IMG/VR virus record: IMGVR_UViG_3300035701_000193
Coordinates: 1-30,132 of that record
DNA length: 30,132 nt
Origin: a virus
Strand: one strand, 5' to 3'
Of the stretch, positions 1 to 8,643 are shown piece by piece. The position numbers and the translations under genes were made by a program. Position 1 is the first letter of the stretch. The number at the start of each line of letters is the position of its first letter. Under the pieces are notes generated by a model. The model was given only the letters and a program-made list of their open reading frames with translations. It did no database searches and was not told where the DNA came from.

Positions 1-94
1 TCTTTTCTAGTAGTTCAACAATTCTTTTTACTGACTTCTCCATAACGTCTAGTCGCTTGTTCATGTTGCTAATAAAGTCTTCTAGGCCAAACAT
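1..94 (-). CDS. Hypothetical protein, 3' end beyond window (partial)
   Basis: A reading frame starts with ATG at 94 and runs off the window edge after 31 codons. An AAAGGAG ribosome binding site lies seven bases upstream, which is the main support. The visible part is helical and charged (MFGLEDFISNMNKRL..., ending VKRIVELLEK) and could be the start of a coiled coil. It follows a 37-residue gene in the same direction with a 12-base gap. No family recognised. Confidence 0.55.
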   Translation of the reverse strand, partial: MFGLEDFISNMNKRLDVMEKSVKRIVELLEK

Positions 95-106
95 GTGCTA
101 TCTCCT

Positions 107-220
107 TTAGAAAAGGGAATCTCTTTTTGCTATTGCTTCTTCTAATGTTTCATATGTTTTTATGTATCCAATGCCCTTCCCTTTAACAGCAAAACCTTTA
201 GTTAAAGTTATATTAGGCAT
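107..220 (-). CDS. Small hypothetical protein, 37 aa
   Basis: ATG at 220 lies inside the last codons of the ribonucleotide reductase gene and the frame ends with TAA at 107. The protein begins MPNITLTKGFAVKGKG and ends with an acidic helix (TLEEAIAKRDSLF), so it reads like a genuine small protein. There is no clear ribosome binding site of its own, so translation would depend on coupling with the upstream gene, as at other overlaps here. It fills the space between the reductase and the next well-started gene. Function unknown. Confidence 0.45.
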   Translation of the reverse strand: MPNITLTKGFAVKGKGIGYIKTYETLEEAIAKRDSLF

Positions 221-2178
221 GAGTCATTATCGCAAAATTTCTCGATAACAGTGTCTTCAACCTTGTCTAGAACATACTTCTTCAACTTCTTGGTACTTTC
301 CTCATACTGCTCTTTGGTGATAGACTCGTAAGGGGCCTGCTTGTAAACCTTGTCCCCCCGCAGCGGCAGGAAGCTGACTGCCTTCAGGCGTTTTTCATAC
401 ATGGAGAGCGCACGAGGAAGATCCCGAGCTTCAGCAGGGGGCACAGTGATCGTAATCGATACTTGGTTGTCCGACCACTTAGCTTGCATTGCAGCGGCCA
501 ATTCAAATTGTTCCCAAATAGACACTTCGTCTTTGCTACGGTCAAAGTGAGGCTCATGTACAGGGAATTCTACAACCATCGTGTTGTCCTTGTATACGCT
601 TTTCTCAATGTTGTAGCCTGCCTTCTGCATGATCTTCCACAGATCTGAGGACTCATTTACCTCCACACGCCGAGTATAGTATTCACTATGGGGGAAGTGG
701 ATACCCGGAGTACAACCCGGTAGTAGACTGACTGTGCCCGAAGGCTTAACAGTTGTACGCTTGATAGACTTAGGAACACAAAGCCAATCAGAGTAAATTT
801 GATCCCACGCACTAATCTTTTGATAGCCCTCTTCACACCATTGTACATGTTCTCTGAACCCCACTCTGTTGATATTTTCAATGATCCCGGTCTGACTTAG
901 ACCGATTCGCCTATTTCGAAACATGACTGCATTGGTTCTCGGGTCGTGAGTCGCAATAAGAGTTACCGTTTTGGCGTATAGGTATGCGTATTTTAACGTG
1001 TTGATGTAGTCATCACAGTTAGAATGTTTTGAAGGAAACGTCTCCACTAGGTTGCAAAGTTCAAAAGGCTCTAGAGACTGCTCACCACAAGGGTTGCAAC
1101 CTCGGACTCTATGATCTTTGAAAGTTTTGCCATCGTGCATGCGACCATATGCCTGTGCGTTCTCTAGCCAAAAGAACCCGGGCTCTCCATTGGTAGCTGA
1201 CCCCTTCGCTAACTCGGAGTAGTCCATCCCCGTCTTGGCTAGGATAGAGTTGTTCGAAGCCCACCTAGCTAGGTCAGGATTCTCAATGTTCTCTTGTGAC
1301 TTCAGCGTGCGAAACGATTCATCATCCAGCCTACCAAACGCGATCTCTGCCGTTCGTCGAACTCCTCCAGCGACTACGGCTTCTCCAGCAAAGTTCATCA
1401 AATCTACGATAAGTTCTGAGTCTACTGGGGCATTCTCCCCCGCGTAGCCATCTAGTGTGTGAATAGTTTTTTCAAGTAGTTTCTTAAGAGGATCGGGGCC
1501 AGGGGCAATCCCTCCAAATGTCAGGATGGGTGAGCCAGCAGGTCTGATCTTTTCAAAGTTGAACTCCTTGGGCATACTGTCCCTGCCAACGTAGGAGTCA
1601 AGGACACGGCGGAAAGCTTCAACCCACCCTTCTCGGGTATCAGCAATTTCGAAAATCTCCTTCGAATTTGAGCGGGGCTTCTTCACATAGAGTGCTTTAC
1701 CAAACGCCCCTTCGGTATCAAACCCAATCCCAACCCCGTGCATAGACATGTCCATGAGCCAGCAAAAAGGATTGCTGAAGTCTTCATGAATGTCTAAGGT
1801 ACTAACGAACCCACAGTTGTTAAGACAAGCGCCGCCGCGCTCCCACATGGCAAGGGTTCCCATATTTGCAAGCCCCCTGCCCGGCGGCAGAAACTTAAAG
1901 TCCCACATGAGACGGAACATCTCTTGTGCTGATCGCTGTGATCGGTGTTCACTCCACGGAAGCTTCCACCAAGCACAGTGCCTCTTTTGTACTAGAAAAG
2001 TAGCCTCTACTACTCTCTGCAATGTCTGCCAGTATTCCTCGGTCTTGCCCTTATCTAAGAGGCGAGCATAGGTGCGCTTATAGGTGAAGTATCCAATCGG
2101 CCCCCATTTTGGCTGCTTGCCCTTAAACTTTGAGAGAAAGTTCTCGGTGAGGTTAAACTCTACTTCTTCACGTTCCAT
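208..2178 (-). CDS. nrdJ: Adenosylcobalamin-dependent (class II) ribonucleoside-triphosphate reductase
   Basis: Reduces ribonucleotides to deoxyribonucleotides using coenzyme B12 as radical source. At 656 residues it is somewhat shorter than the monomeric Lactobacillus-type enzyme (about 739). Visible landmarks are the N-terminal Cys region (GGACLNNCGFVS, about residues 114-125), the radical site NPCGEQ followed by ELCNLVE, the KPSGTVS...GxxPGxH loop, and a C-terminal CDNDSC pair that would shuttle electrons from thioredoxin or similar. No separate NrdB-type radical subunit is seen in the window, as expected for class II. The gene overlaps its upstream neighbour by 19 bases and is the last large gene transcribed here. 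It would supply dNTPs during replication but depends on the host for cobalamin. Confidence 0.93.
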   Translation of the reverse strand: MEREEVEFNLTENFLSKFKGKQPKWGPIGYFTYKRTYARLLDKGKTEEYWQTLQRVVEATFLVQKRHCAWWKLPWSEHRSQRSAQEMFRLMWDFKFLPPGRGLANMGTLAMWERGGACLNNCGFVSTLDIHEDFSNPFCWLMDMSMHGVGIGFDTEGAFGKALYVKKPRSNSKEIFEIADTREGWVEAFRRVLDSYVGRDSMPKEFNFEKIRPAGSPILTFGGIAPGPDPLKKLLEKTIHTLDGYAGENAPVDSELIVDLMNFAGEAVVAGGVRRTAEIAFGRLDDESFRTLKSQENIENPDLARWASNNSILAKTGMDYSELAKGSATNGEPGFFWLENAQAYGRMHDGKTFKDHRVRGCNPCGEQSLEPFELCNLVETFPSKHSNCDDYINTLKYAYLYAKTVTLIATHDPRTNAVMFRNRRIGLSQTGIIENINRVGFREHVQWCEEGYQKISAWDQIYSDWLCVPKSIKRTTVKPSGTVSLLPGCTPGIHFPHSEYYTRRVEVNESSDLWKIMQKAGYNIEKSVYKDNTMVVEFPVHEPHFDRSKDEVSIWEQFELAAAMQAKWSDNQVSITITVPPAEARDLPRALSMYEKRLKAVSFLPLRGDKVYKQAPYESITKEQYEESTKKLKKYVLDKVEDTVIEKFCDNDSCLI

Positions 2179-2447
2179 ATCTTGTCTTCTCTCCTTTGAC
2201 GTTCATCTACAACCCAATTCTCTAGATCTACCAAACATTCCTCGGTCATATGCCATCCAAAATAGAGCGTCTTAAGGACGTGAGTTTCTAATTTATCTAT
2301 TACTTTCCAACAAGCGCAGCAATAAACGATTACTGGCTTTATTTCGTTTAGGGTTTTTGGGTCATACCGCATCTCGTCGTGTAAGTCAGGAAAGATGAAA
2401 GGATTCATCGGATCATATTCTAGATCCCACCAGTCAGAGTCCGGCAT
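2160..2447 (-). CDS. Hypothetical protein with Cys cluster, 95 aa
   Basis: ATG at 2447 overlaps the stop of the upstream gene as ATGA, and the end overlaps the start of the ribonucleotide reductase gene. The N-terminal third is acidic and aromatic (SDWWDLEYD). A central CCACW motif and a later ECL give possible metal-binding Cys residues, and the C-terminus is charged. No family recognised. The position directly before the reductase might suggest a link to it, but nothing in the protein shows this. Confidence 0.7.
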   Translation of the reverse strand: MPDSDWWDLEYDPMNPFIFPDLHDEMRYDPKTLNEIKPVIVYCCACWKVIDKLETHVLKTLYFGWHMTEECLVDLENWVVDERQRREDKIWNVKK

Positions 2448-2737
2448 CAGTTTACCTTTTCGGGGGCTACAACGGAAATTTCTACCGTCATAAACTTTGG
2501 GACATAGAAGATAGCCCCATAGGGCATCTCTGTGCAGGGCTGCACTGGGGTTCCTTCAAATAGAACAACGTGCCTCTTCGGTATTTCTAAACCAAAAGTT
2601 AGCTCGTCATACATGTCAGGGTGAACTAGGATCTTTGAGAAAAGGTCACTCAAGCTGCTGTTGTGGTCGATGTTAATTCGCATTGCTTTACGATACTTTC
2701 TAAGAAAGGAGATGGCTTCTGATCTTGTTAAAGCCAT
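2447..2737 (-). CDS. Hypothetical protein, 96 aa
   Basis: I place the start at ATG 2737, which overlaps the stop of the metallophosphoesterase gene as TAATG and has GGAGGT about ten bases upstream. An upstream in-frame start at 2854 would add 39 residues lying wholly inside the neighbouring gene and is unlikely. The product begins MALTRSEAISFLRKYRKAMR (basic helix) and ends in a beta-rich section (FMTVEISVVAPEKVN). No family recognised. Confidence 0.7.
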   Translation of the reverse strand: MALTRSEAISFLRKYRKAMRINIDHNSSLSDLFSKILVHPDMYDELTFGLEIPKRHVVLFEGTPVQPCTEMPYGAIFYVPKFMTVEISVVAPEKVN

Positions 2738-3588
2738 TATGCTCTTACCTCCCTGCCATCCGGAAGCACACAAGACCCCTTCTTGTTGATCGGGATAATG
2801 TACTGTGTCCAGCTCGTAGCTCCCACATAGATCAAAGCGAACCCATGTGACCACTCGCTCGGGTTCCCTCCCGTCTGGTATAGGGGTTGAAGTTTTGAGA
2901 GGGTGCCAGGATTGAAGGCGATGATCGTCTTCCCTGTCCAGGGATCTCTACTTGCTTCCATTTGCGCCCGATGCGTGTGCCCGTATACAATGGATTGGCT
3001 TCTACTCTTCTCAAGGTGAACACGGGCAGCGTTCTTAGCCCATGACCAACCGTGAACTGCTACCAAACCTCCCGTATCCATTTTAGGGTGATCTTGAACG
3101 ATCTGTACGAAACCCATTCGATTTCCAGTCGCAACGTCGTATGGAACCATGTTAAACTTTTTGCGATAAACACCATTTCTTTTCCCCACTGTTTCTTTAG
3201 GGGCGATAAGCTTATAAATCTCTTGCCCCACTCTCCCGGCGTCTACTGCCCATCGTTCGATCCGTTGCTCATGGTTCCCTTCCAAGAGATGCGTCATTCC
3301 AGTTGTGTGATCTTGGATGAAGTCTAAGAATTGATTACAAGGATCAACCTCTAGCTTTTGATAGTCATAGTCCGCTAGCTCTCTGACTGCCTTCATATCG
3401 TGCTTGGAGAAGATGCCACAATCTAGCACATCCCCTAGCAGTAGAGTGTTCGTAGGCTTAAGAGTGCTAGCTACCTTCTTTACAATCTCTAGAGCTTGTT
3501 GCTCATGGTCGGGGAAGTGAATGTCGGGAAGAATGAGCCATAAGGCTGCCTTGCCAGTAGGTGCTTGTACTGTTACTTTCTTAGCCAT
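2737..3588 (-). CDS. Calcineurin-like metallophosphoesterase
   Basis: A 283-residue phosphoesterase with the full set of metal-binding motifs: PDIH (D22, H24), GDVLD (52-56), GNHE (104-107), a VHGW segment and the C-terminal YGHTH. Such enzymes use two metal ions to cut phosphoester bonds in nucleotides, nucleic acids or phosphoproteins, and the substrate cannot be told from sequence. The start chosen is ATG 3588, overlapping the nuclease gene upstream by eight bases. An in-frame start at 3621 would add 11 residues (MPNGGRRTGIT) with no better support. It lies downstream of the recombination nuclease genes, so a nucleic-acid role is plausible. Confidence 0.88.
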   Translation of the reverse strand: MAKKVTVQAPTGKAALWLILPDIHFPDHEQQALEIVKKVASTLKPTNTLLLGDVLDCGIFSKHDMKAVRELADYDYQKLEVDPCNQFLDFIQDHTTGMTHLLEGNHEQRIERWAVDAGRVGQEIYKLIAPKETVGKRNGVYRKKFNMVPYDVATGNRMGFVQIVQDHPKMDTGGLVAVHGWSWAKNAARVHLEKSRSQSIVYGHTHRAQMEASRDPWTGKTIIAFNPGTLSKLQPLYQTGGNPSEWSHGFALIYVGATSWTQYIIPINKKGSCVLPDGREVRA

Positions 3589-3949
3589 TGTTATGCCCGT
3601 TCTTCTTCCACCATTCGGCAAAGTCTTTGAGCCTCATTACTACCAGGGTATCCTCATAGAGCACACGCGGCGGCTTCCATGCAACGAGAGGTAGAGTGTC
3701 CTTAAAGGCATTGTAGCTCGCCTGTCGAATCTCGTCCATAGCAGGAATCTTCTTTGTATTTTTGCACTCGACCGTAGCCGGAAACTTCTTCCGAGCTGCG
3801 GGACTTGCCATAAGATCGGCACCCCCTGAGCCCATCGGTCTGCTAACAAGATCCCCTTCTTCTAGATCAAAGATTTCTGTGAGCATGGCAGCAACTCGCT
3901 GTTGCAGCACGCGGCCCTTCGCCTTTGCCGATTGGGGTTTGATAGGCAC
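3581..3949 (-). CDS. PD-(D/E)XK-fold nuclease, possibly Holliday-junction-resolvase-like
   Basis: 122 residues beginning with GTG at 3949, which overlaps the TAG stop of the protease gene upstream (TAGTG). A helix near residues 10-24 (KGRVLQQRVAAML) precedes SGGADLM (D45) and TVECKN (E61, K63), the spacing of a PD-(D/E)XK metal site. Archaeal-type Holliday junction resolvases and VRR-NUC proteins share this size and layout. Its place after Rad50/Mre11-like and RecA-like genes fits a role in resolving branched recombination intermediates. The fold call is good; the exact substrate is inference. Confidence 0.75.
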   Translation of the reverse strand: MPIKPQSAKAKGRVLQQRVAAMLTEIFDLEEGDLVSRPMGSGGADLMASPAARKKFPATVECKNTKKIPAMDEIRQASYNAFKDTLPLVAWKPPRVLYEDTLVVMRLKDFAEWWKKNGHNNG

Positions 3950-4599
3950 TAGCTAATCCGCTTTTCAGCGAACTCAAACTGTTCAATAGCCTGCTCGATC
4001 GTTTCAGATACTTGCAGAATATGATCGACAATCCCCTTCTCGTGCATTTCCGTGGCGTCATACCACAGCTCACCCTTCGTGGTTGCTTGCTTCGCCCAGG
4101 TTGTAGCAGGGATCTTCGTGTGCTTGCCCATGATCTCCCAGAACTTGTTTCTAAACTTCCTCCCAATAGCTACCTGTGCTTCGATTTCATTGTCGGAACC
4201 GACGATAAGGTTTTGCATTTGGTGTGCCATGAAGAACGAGTTGGGGGTTGCGATGCGCAGATCCCCAGATACTAGGATTAGCCCTGCGGCTGAGTAGATG
4301 CCTCCAGTCCCCACAGTAACTACAGGGCACCGACACGACTTCATTGCGTCATAGACGAAAAACATTTGGTCAACGCTGCCTCCGGGGCTATTAACGAAAA
4401 TCGTAATAGGCTTCTTCGAATCCTTAGACTCAAGATAGTGAAGATCCTTGACGAATTCGCTACAAGCGTATCCTTCAATTTCATCAGTCAGGTAGATCCT
4501 TCTCGTGTCTACATCGACTGAGTAGTCATGTAGAGCACAAAGACGACGTTCATCTTCAGTAAGCCCAGTCTTTCTAGGCGACAATTTGCGAGATGCCAT
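3949..4599 (-). CDS. ClpP-like serine protease
   Basis: A 216-residue member of the ClpP/crotonase fold. The start chosen is ATG 4599, with GGAG seven bases upstream; an earlier in-frame start at 4614 adds only five residues. NSPGGSV (70-76) is the substrate-binding turn, GIYSAAG holds the likely nucleophile Ser103, and PNSFFMAHQ holds the likely His126. Where ClpP has its catalytic Asp (the D of ERDRF in the E. coli enzyme) my alignment places Glu, with an Asp three residues further on (WYDATE). Phage ClpP-like proteases usually mature capsids beside portal and capsid genes. This one lies among recombination genes, so its target may be different. Confidence 0.85.
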   Translation of the reverse strand: MASRKLSPRKTGLTEDERRLCALHDYSVDVDTRRIYLTDEIEGYACSEFVKDLHYLESKDSKKPITIFVNSPGGSVDQMFFVYDAMKSCRCPVVTVGTGGIYSAAGLILVSGDLRIATPNSFFMAHQMQNLIVGSDNEIEAQVAIGRKFRNKFWEIMGKHTKIPATTWAKQATTKGELWYDATEMHEKGIVDHILQVSETIEQAIEQFEFAEKRIS

Positions 4600-6403
4600 T
4601 TGTTTTCTCCACATGGACTCTATTCGGAATAAGTCCTTTTAGGGTTTCTTCGTTGCTTACTAGAAAGATTGTACTTTTAATCTTTGCTAGTTCCTCCTTC
4701 AAGTATGAGATGACAGATTCACTGTTTCTATCATCAAGACCTACGAAGGGTTCGTCCAAGATTAGCAAGTTGCTTCGCGATTTTACTTGAGTAGCAGCCA
4801 AATCCGCTAGGGCGAGCCCCACAGAAAAGTCTACCATCTGCTGCTCTCCTCCCGAGAGTAGAGAATAAGATCCTCCACCCGTAGAAGATAAGGCGGTAGC
4901 AGAAAATTCCTCTTTGGTCGAGGAGTCTTTGAGCTGCGCCACGGTTGAAAAGTTTACCGTAATCTGTGCATTGTTCAAGGCTTGTAGATGATGGTTAGCC
5001 CTTTCAGACAGGAAAGGACATACCCTATCGTAAAGAAGCAGTCTTAGATCTTTGGAATATGCTTTCTCCCACAGAAGAACGGACTCCTCCTCCTCTATAA
5101 TTATCATCACTTTTGCTTGAAACGCTGAGACTGCGAACTTGTGTGCTGCAATCGTACTATCAATGTCTACCAGGGTTTGAACATAAGGATTTGTTGAGGC
5201 CACAATTGCACATAGCTGCTCTTCAATTTGTTTAATCTTGCTTGTACTCTCTTCCTCCCCCAATTCTACAAGTCGTGAAACCATTTTATCATATGTGGCT
5301 TTGACTTTTTTCCATTCATTGATGTTTGCAGTGTTGAGTTCCATTATGGTGATGCAAACGTCAATGCTATTTTCCAATGACTCTTTCTCAAAAAGCAACC
5401 TCAACATTCTAGCTTGGTTGTGTGACTTCTCTGCTTCTGGAATAATGACTGCCTGCTTGCAAGTAGGGCAGGTTGAATCATCAACCATAGTCCGAAGAGT
5501 ATAAAGCTCCGTATTAGCAATATGAGATTCTGCCTTGTGGGTTGCAATCTTTGTAGATAACTTAGCGTTCTCTTGGAGCGTATTCATAATTCGCTTGTCA
5601 AAAGAACCCATGTCCCATTCAGTAGTTATCTTAGTAAGTTGCTTTTTGATGGTTTCAATCTCGACTTTTTCCGGAGATAGTCTTAGAATGTTCACTTCGT
5701 TGGTTAGCTTCTTCGTCGTGTTGGCCTTCTGAAACTCCCATGCAGCGTGCTGCCTCTCGATACTAGAACGCTGCGCCTGAAGCGCCCCCTGAGCCGCCAG
5801 GGCCTTATTTACTTCTATCTCCGCAGCCAACTTCACCGTGGCGACTTCTCGCTTCGCGAGCTTAGTATTCGCTAACCATTCGTTCAAATGTTCAAAAGGA
5901 AGAATTCGTTCCAGCACCTCCTTCTGTCCTGACGGAGACAGCTTCATAAAAGGAAAGCTGTTTCCCTGTCCAAAGAAATCTGTCTGGATAAACGAATTGA
6001 TATCTCTACCGATGGTGCGGTTAATCATCTCTTGGGTCGAGCGCACGTCACGAGTGGATATGCTTTTCCCATTTTGAAAAAAGTCTAGTTTAGTTACTCC
6101 TTTTCTAGTACGAGTTCTTTCAATCCTATATGTGACTTTGCCAATCCTAAATACCAGGGTAGCACTGCCATCTGTTGCCTCTAGGCGGCGGTTAAGAACT
6201 TCGTCGGACTTCAGTCCTTCCGCAGTTTGACCAAATAGCGTCCAGAGTAAACTTTTGTTAATAAGGCTACTCTTACCAGAACCATTACTAGACCCTTCAT
6301 CGAGGGATCGTCCTGTAACTAGGACAAGGCCCTTATTGTTTAGATCGACAGCGAATGAGGCAAACGAGAATAGCCCGATTCCGCTAAGACTTAGGAACTT
6401 CAT
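4574..6403 (-). CDS. SbcC/Rad50-like recombination ATPase (T4 gp46 type)
   Basis: 609 residues with the split-ATPase layout of Rad50. The N-terminal Walker A is SSNGSGKSS (38-46), a Q-loop-like FFGQGNSF lies near 143-150, and long helical arms flank a zinc hook CPTC (312-315). At the C-terminus are the signature LLSGGEQ (515-521) and Walker B LLILDEP (546-552). It works with the SbcD-like nuclease encoded just upstream (20-base overlap) to process double-strand DNA ends, as gp46/gp47 do in T4 recombination-dependent replication. It is much shorter than bacterial SbcC (over 1000 aa), as is usual in phages. Confidence 0.93.
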   Translation of the reverse strand: MKFLSLSGIGLFSFASFAVDLNNKGLVLVTGRSLDEGSSNGSGKSSLINKSLLWTLFGQTAEGLKSDEVLNRRLEATDGSATLVFRIGKVTYRIERTRTRKGVTKLDFFQNGKSISTRDVRSTQEMINRTIGRDINSFIQTDFFGQGNSFPFMKLSPSGQKEVLERILPFEHLNEWLANTKLAKREVATVKLAAEIEVNKALAAQGALQAQRSSIERQHAAWEFQKANTTKKLTNEVNILRLSPEKVEIETIKKQLTKITTEWDMGSFDKRIMNTLQENAKLSTKIATHKAESHIANTELYTLRTMVDDSTCPTCKQAVIIPEAEKSHNQARMLRLLFEKESLENSIDVCITIMELNTANINEWKKVKATYDKMVSRLVELGEEESTSKIKQIEEQLCAIVASTNPYVQTLVDIDSTIAAHKFAVSAFQAKVMIIIEEEESVLLWEKAYSKDLRLLLYDRVCPFLSERANHHLQALNNAQITVNFSTVAQLKDSSTKEEFSATALSSTGGGSYSLLSGGEQQMVDFSVGLALADLAATQVKSRSNLLILDEPFVGLDDRNSESVISYLKEELAKIKSTIFLVSNEETLKGLIPNRVHVEKTNGISQIVA

Positions 6404-7484
6404 ATGACCCCTTCCTCAACTCTTCTCCAATTTGCCGTTGCCGATCTGTTAAACCTTTTTCGAATTCTCCTAGTAGCTCTTCCATACTAAGAAATTTGGA
6501 GCTTTCTTTGTCAAGGGGATTACTGTGCTTCTCCGCAAACTTCAGTTCAACAGAATGAGCACCTAGTTTGAGCAGGCACTCTTTAAGAGCTTCGGCTTTT
6601 TCCAATGACATGTCGGACACGTTATTGACTCGAATGAAGTTTTCATATACGATATTGCGAAGATCATCGGCTTCTGCTAGATTAGAAAGCGCCCTTAAGA
6701 ACCCTGCCTCTACATTTACAAACTTAGGGTTGTCATGGACTTGTTGCCGAGTAAATTCGCCTGTCTCCGTATCTACAACCAAGATGCCACCTTCTTCTTT
6801 GGTATCTGCCCAGGTGTGCTGCATCGGGGGGCCAACGATCACAAGCTTTCCAAGATCTTGGTGAGTATGGTAGTGCCCGGTGAACGCCCTAGTTACGTTA
6901 TCAGGAATCATTGCAGGCGTTAGGATTTCGTCAATCAAGTATCCAGACCCCATCGGAGCCTTTGCTACACCTTGATGAAGGAACAAATAATGAGGATGTT
7001 TATCAGACACCCTTCTAACCATCTCCAAATTAGTTGCGAGCAACGAAGCACTTTCGGTAAAAGGGATCATCGAGACAAGGATGTTAGGGTGAGTCAAGTA
7101 TTTGCCAATGACAGGAGAAGATACAACCTTACTAAAGACAGAAAACTGCTCTAGTGAATTAGGCTCCAACGGAAACGTGTCCTTAAAGTTTTTCGAAATG
7201 TCGTGGTTTCCTACTATAAGCCACTGGCTTACTCCTTGAGCGGCGATGTAACGCAACCCTTGGGTGCCTAGAAACAGTGCGTTTGTAGCAACTCTCCCGT
7301 GGGTATGAAAAAAATCTCCACAAAAGAAAAGCTCCATGATGTTGTTTTCTTTACAGTATTTCCCTAGCTGGTACAGAAAGAAATACTGTTCCCGTAGTCT
7401 AGTATTGCTCCCATAGGTATCTTCTGTCGCACCGTATTCCCACGGGTGAATATGCAGATCGCTATAGACAGCAAATTTACCCAC
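6384..7484 (-). CDS. SbcD/Mre11-like nuclease (T4 gp47 type)
   Basis: A 366-residue metallophosphoesterase-family nuclease. Motifs in order are YSDLHIH (D9, H11), CGDFFH (55-60), VGNHD (91-95), LFLHQG, and GHYHTHQDLG. The HxGHxH-type C-terminal metal ligands are present as HYHTH. It starts with ATG 7484, eight bases inside the end of the recA-like gene, and overlaps the Rad50-like gene downstream. Together they should form the end-resection complex that makes 3' single strands for the RecA-like protein. The gene order RecA, SbcD, SbcC makes a compact recombination operon. Confidence 0.93.
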   Translation of the reverse strand: MGKFAVYSDLHIHPWEYGATEDTYGSNTRLREQYFFLYQLGKYCKENNIMELFFCGDFFHTHGRVATNALFLGTQGLRYIAAQGVSQWLIVGNHDISKNFKDTFPLEPNSLEQFSVFSKVVSSPVIGKYLTHPNILVSMIPFTESASLLATNLEMVRRVSDKHPHYLFLHQGVAKAPMGSGYLIDEILTPAMIPDNVTRAFTGHYHTHQDLGKLVIVGPPMQHTWADTKEEGGILVVDTETGEFTRQQVHDNPKFVNVEAGFLRALSNLAEADDLRNIVYENFIRVNNVSDMSLEKAEALKECLLKLGAHSVELKFAEKHSNPLDKESSKFLSMEELLGEFEKGLTDRQRQIGEELRKGSYEVPKS

Positions 7485-8556
7485 TAACTTCTCCGTAAGG
7501 ACGCATTAAACCATTTTGAAAGCACCACTGGTAGAATTGACTGTATACCTCGTCAACCCCCCCAGACTCTTCGACAAATTGACCCCAGTCAGCTTTACTG
7601 ACTACACGTCCCGGATCTATGAACTTAAGCGTTCCTGTCTTTGCCTTAGCGGCCCATTCCACCATACCGGATTCCTTGGCCGCTTCTAGGAGGTTGCCAA
7701 CCGTATCGAAGCCGTAGGTATTCATTAGCTCTACCTTGATGTTTTCGATTGATACTCCTCCTACCTTGCTCTTCTCGATGAAGATGTTTGTCTCCGCACC
7801 AAGAAGATTTTTATCGGAGTCCTTGATCTTAGTAGACTTTTTGAGTTCGCAACGGGTACTGGCAAACAGCTTGATAGCGTGACCGCCTGCCGCTTGCGAA
7901 GCTTTAGCATAAGTTCCCGCAATCGTAGCGACTGCATGGTTAATGAAGATAAGGACAATCTTGGTAGCAGAAACGTCTGCGGCGATGGTGCGCATGCCAG
8001 TTCGAATTGACTTGGCTTCCTGTCCAATGCGCTCGGCTGCGCCAAATGCGTAACCGCTCTTCTTATCAGCAAGTCGGGTAATGTTGTACTCTAGGTTAGA
8101 CCCCGTAACTGAATCGTAAAGGACAACCATAGGCCGAGTTTCACCCGACTCCTTGATTGCATTCGTAATTCCTTGGATTGCTCTAAACCCTGCCTCCACG
8201 CTGCGCGCCTCGATGCGTGCAAAGTCTTCACCATATTTTTGTGATACCCCAATCTGGGTAGCTCTATAGGGATCGAAGGTTAGCTCGGAGTCAATGAATA
8301 TGCCCATGCCGCCCATGCGCTGCACTTGGGCGATGGCATGCAACCCCAACGTAGTCTTGCCACACCCCTCAAACCCATACAACTCTACTACTCTGCCTGC
8401 TGCCCAGCCAGGACGGCCCAAGGCTAGGTCGAGCATAGGCACCCCTGTTCTTACGCCATAAGGGATTGTGGAACCTGCGAATGTCTGAGAGGAGTCGATA
8501 AAGGTTAGCATGCCGTCGTCTTTGATTGTCGCGCCTAGTTCATTGAAAAATCCCAT
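7477..8556 (-). CDS. RecA/UvsX-like recombinase
   Basis: 359 residues with a RecA core. Walker A is GFEGCGKTT (61-69), the catalytic Glu lies in IDSELTFDP (about 91), Walker B is MVVLYDS (about 143-149), and a loop-2-like stretch runs INHAVATIAG...QAAGGHAIK before FASTR. It would coat single-stranded DNA and drive strand invasion for repair and recombination-dependent replication. The start ATG 8556 has TTAGGAG upstream, directly after a tRNA gene. Overlap with the SbcD-like gene suggests coupled translation. A terminator-like element lies between this gene and the HTH gene upstream, so recA expression may be attenuated or driven separately. Confidence 0.94.
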   Translation of the reverse strand: MGFFNELGATIKDDGMLTFIDSSQTFAGSTIPYGVRTGVPMLDLALGRPGWAAGRVVELYGFEGCGKTTLGLHAIAQVQRMGGMGIFIDSELTFDPYRATQIGVSQKYGEDFARIEARSVEAGFRAIQGITNAIKESGETRPMVVLYDSVTGSNLEYNITRLADKKSGYAFGAAERIGQEAKSIRTGMRTIAADVSATKIVLIFINHAVATIAGTYAKASQAAGGHAIKLFASTRCELKKSTKIKDSDKNLLGAETNIFIEKSKVGGVSIENIKVELMNTYGFDTVGNLLEAAKESGMVEWAAKAKTGTLKFIDPGRVVSKADWGQFVEESGGVDEVYSQFYQWCFQNGLMRPYGEVSG

Positions 8557-8569
8557 GATACTCCTAAGG

Positions 8570-8641
8570 TGGTAGCGGGGGTGGGAGTTGCACCCACCTG
8601 TGAATGCTTATGAGACATTCTAGCGCCTACACGCCCCCGCG
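8570..8641 (-). tRNA. tRNA with CAT anticodon, shortened D arm
   Basis: Folded by eye. A seven-position acceptor (CGCGGGG with CCCCGCT) ends in ACCA encoded in the DNA. The anticodon loop is CTCATAA, giving CAT (Met or lysidine-modified Ile). The T arm GTGGG-TGCAACT-CCCAC has G in place of the second T of TTC. The 1-72 pair is C-T, a mismatch, which recalls initiator tRNAs, but the three G-C pairs of the initiator anticodon stem are absent. Only 15 bases lie between acceptor and anticodon stem, allowing a D stem of about 3 bp (GCG/CGC). It is 72 nt long and could be a divergent functional tRNA or a decaying one. Confidence 0.75.
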
Positions 8642-8643
8642 AT

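Noticed and set aside
1-2280. CTAG looks frequent (13 sites by eye)
   Set aside because: The rough expectation for this base composition is about nine, so the excess is not convincing without a genome-wide count.
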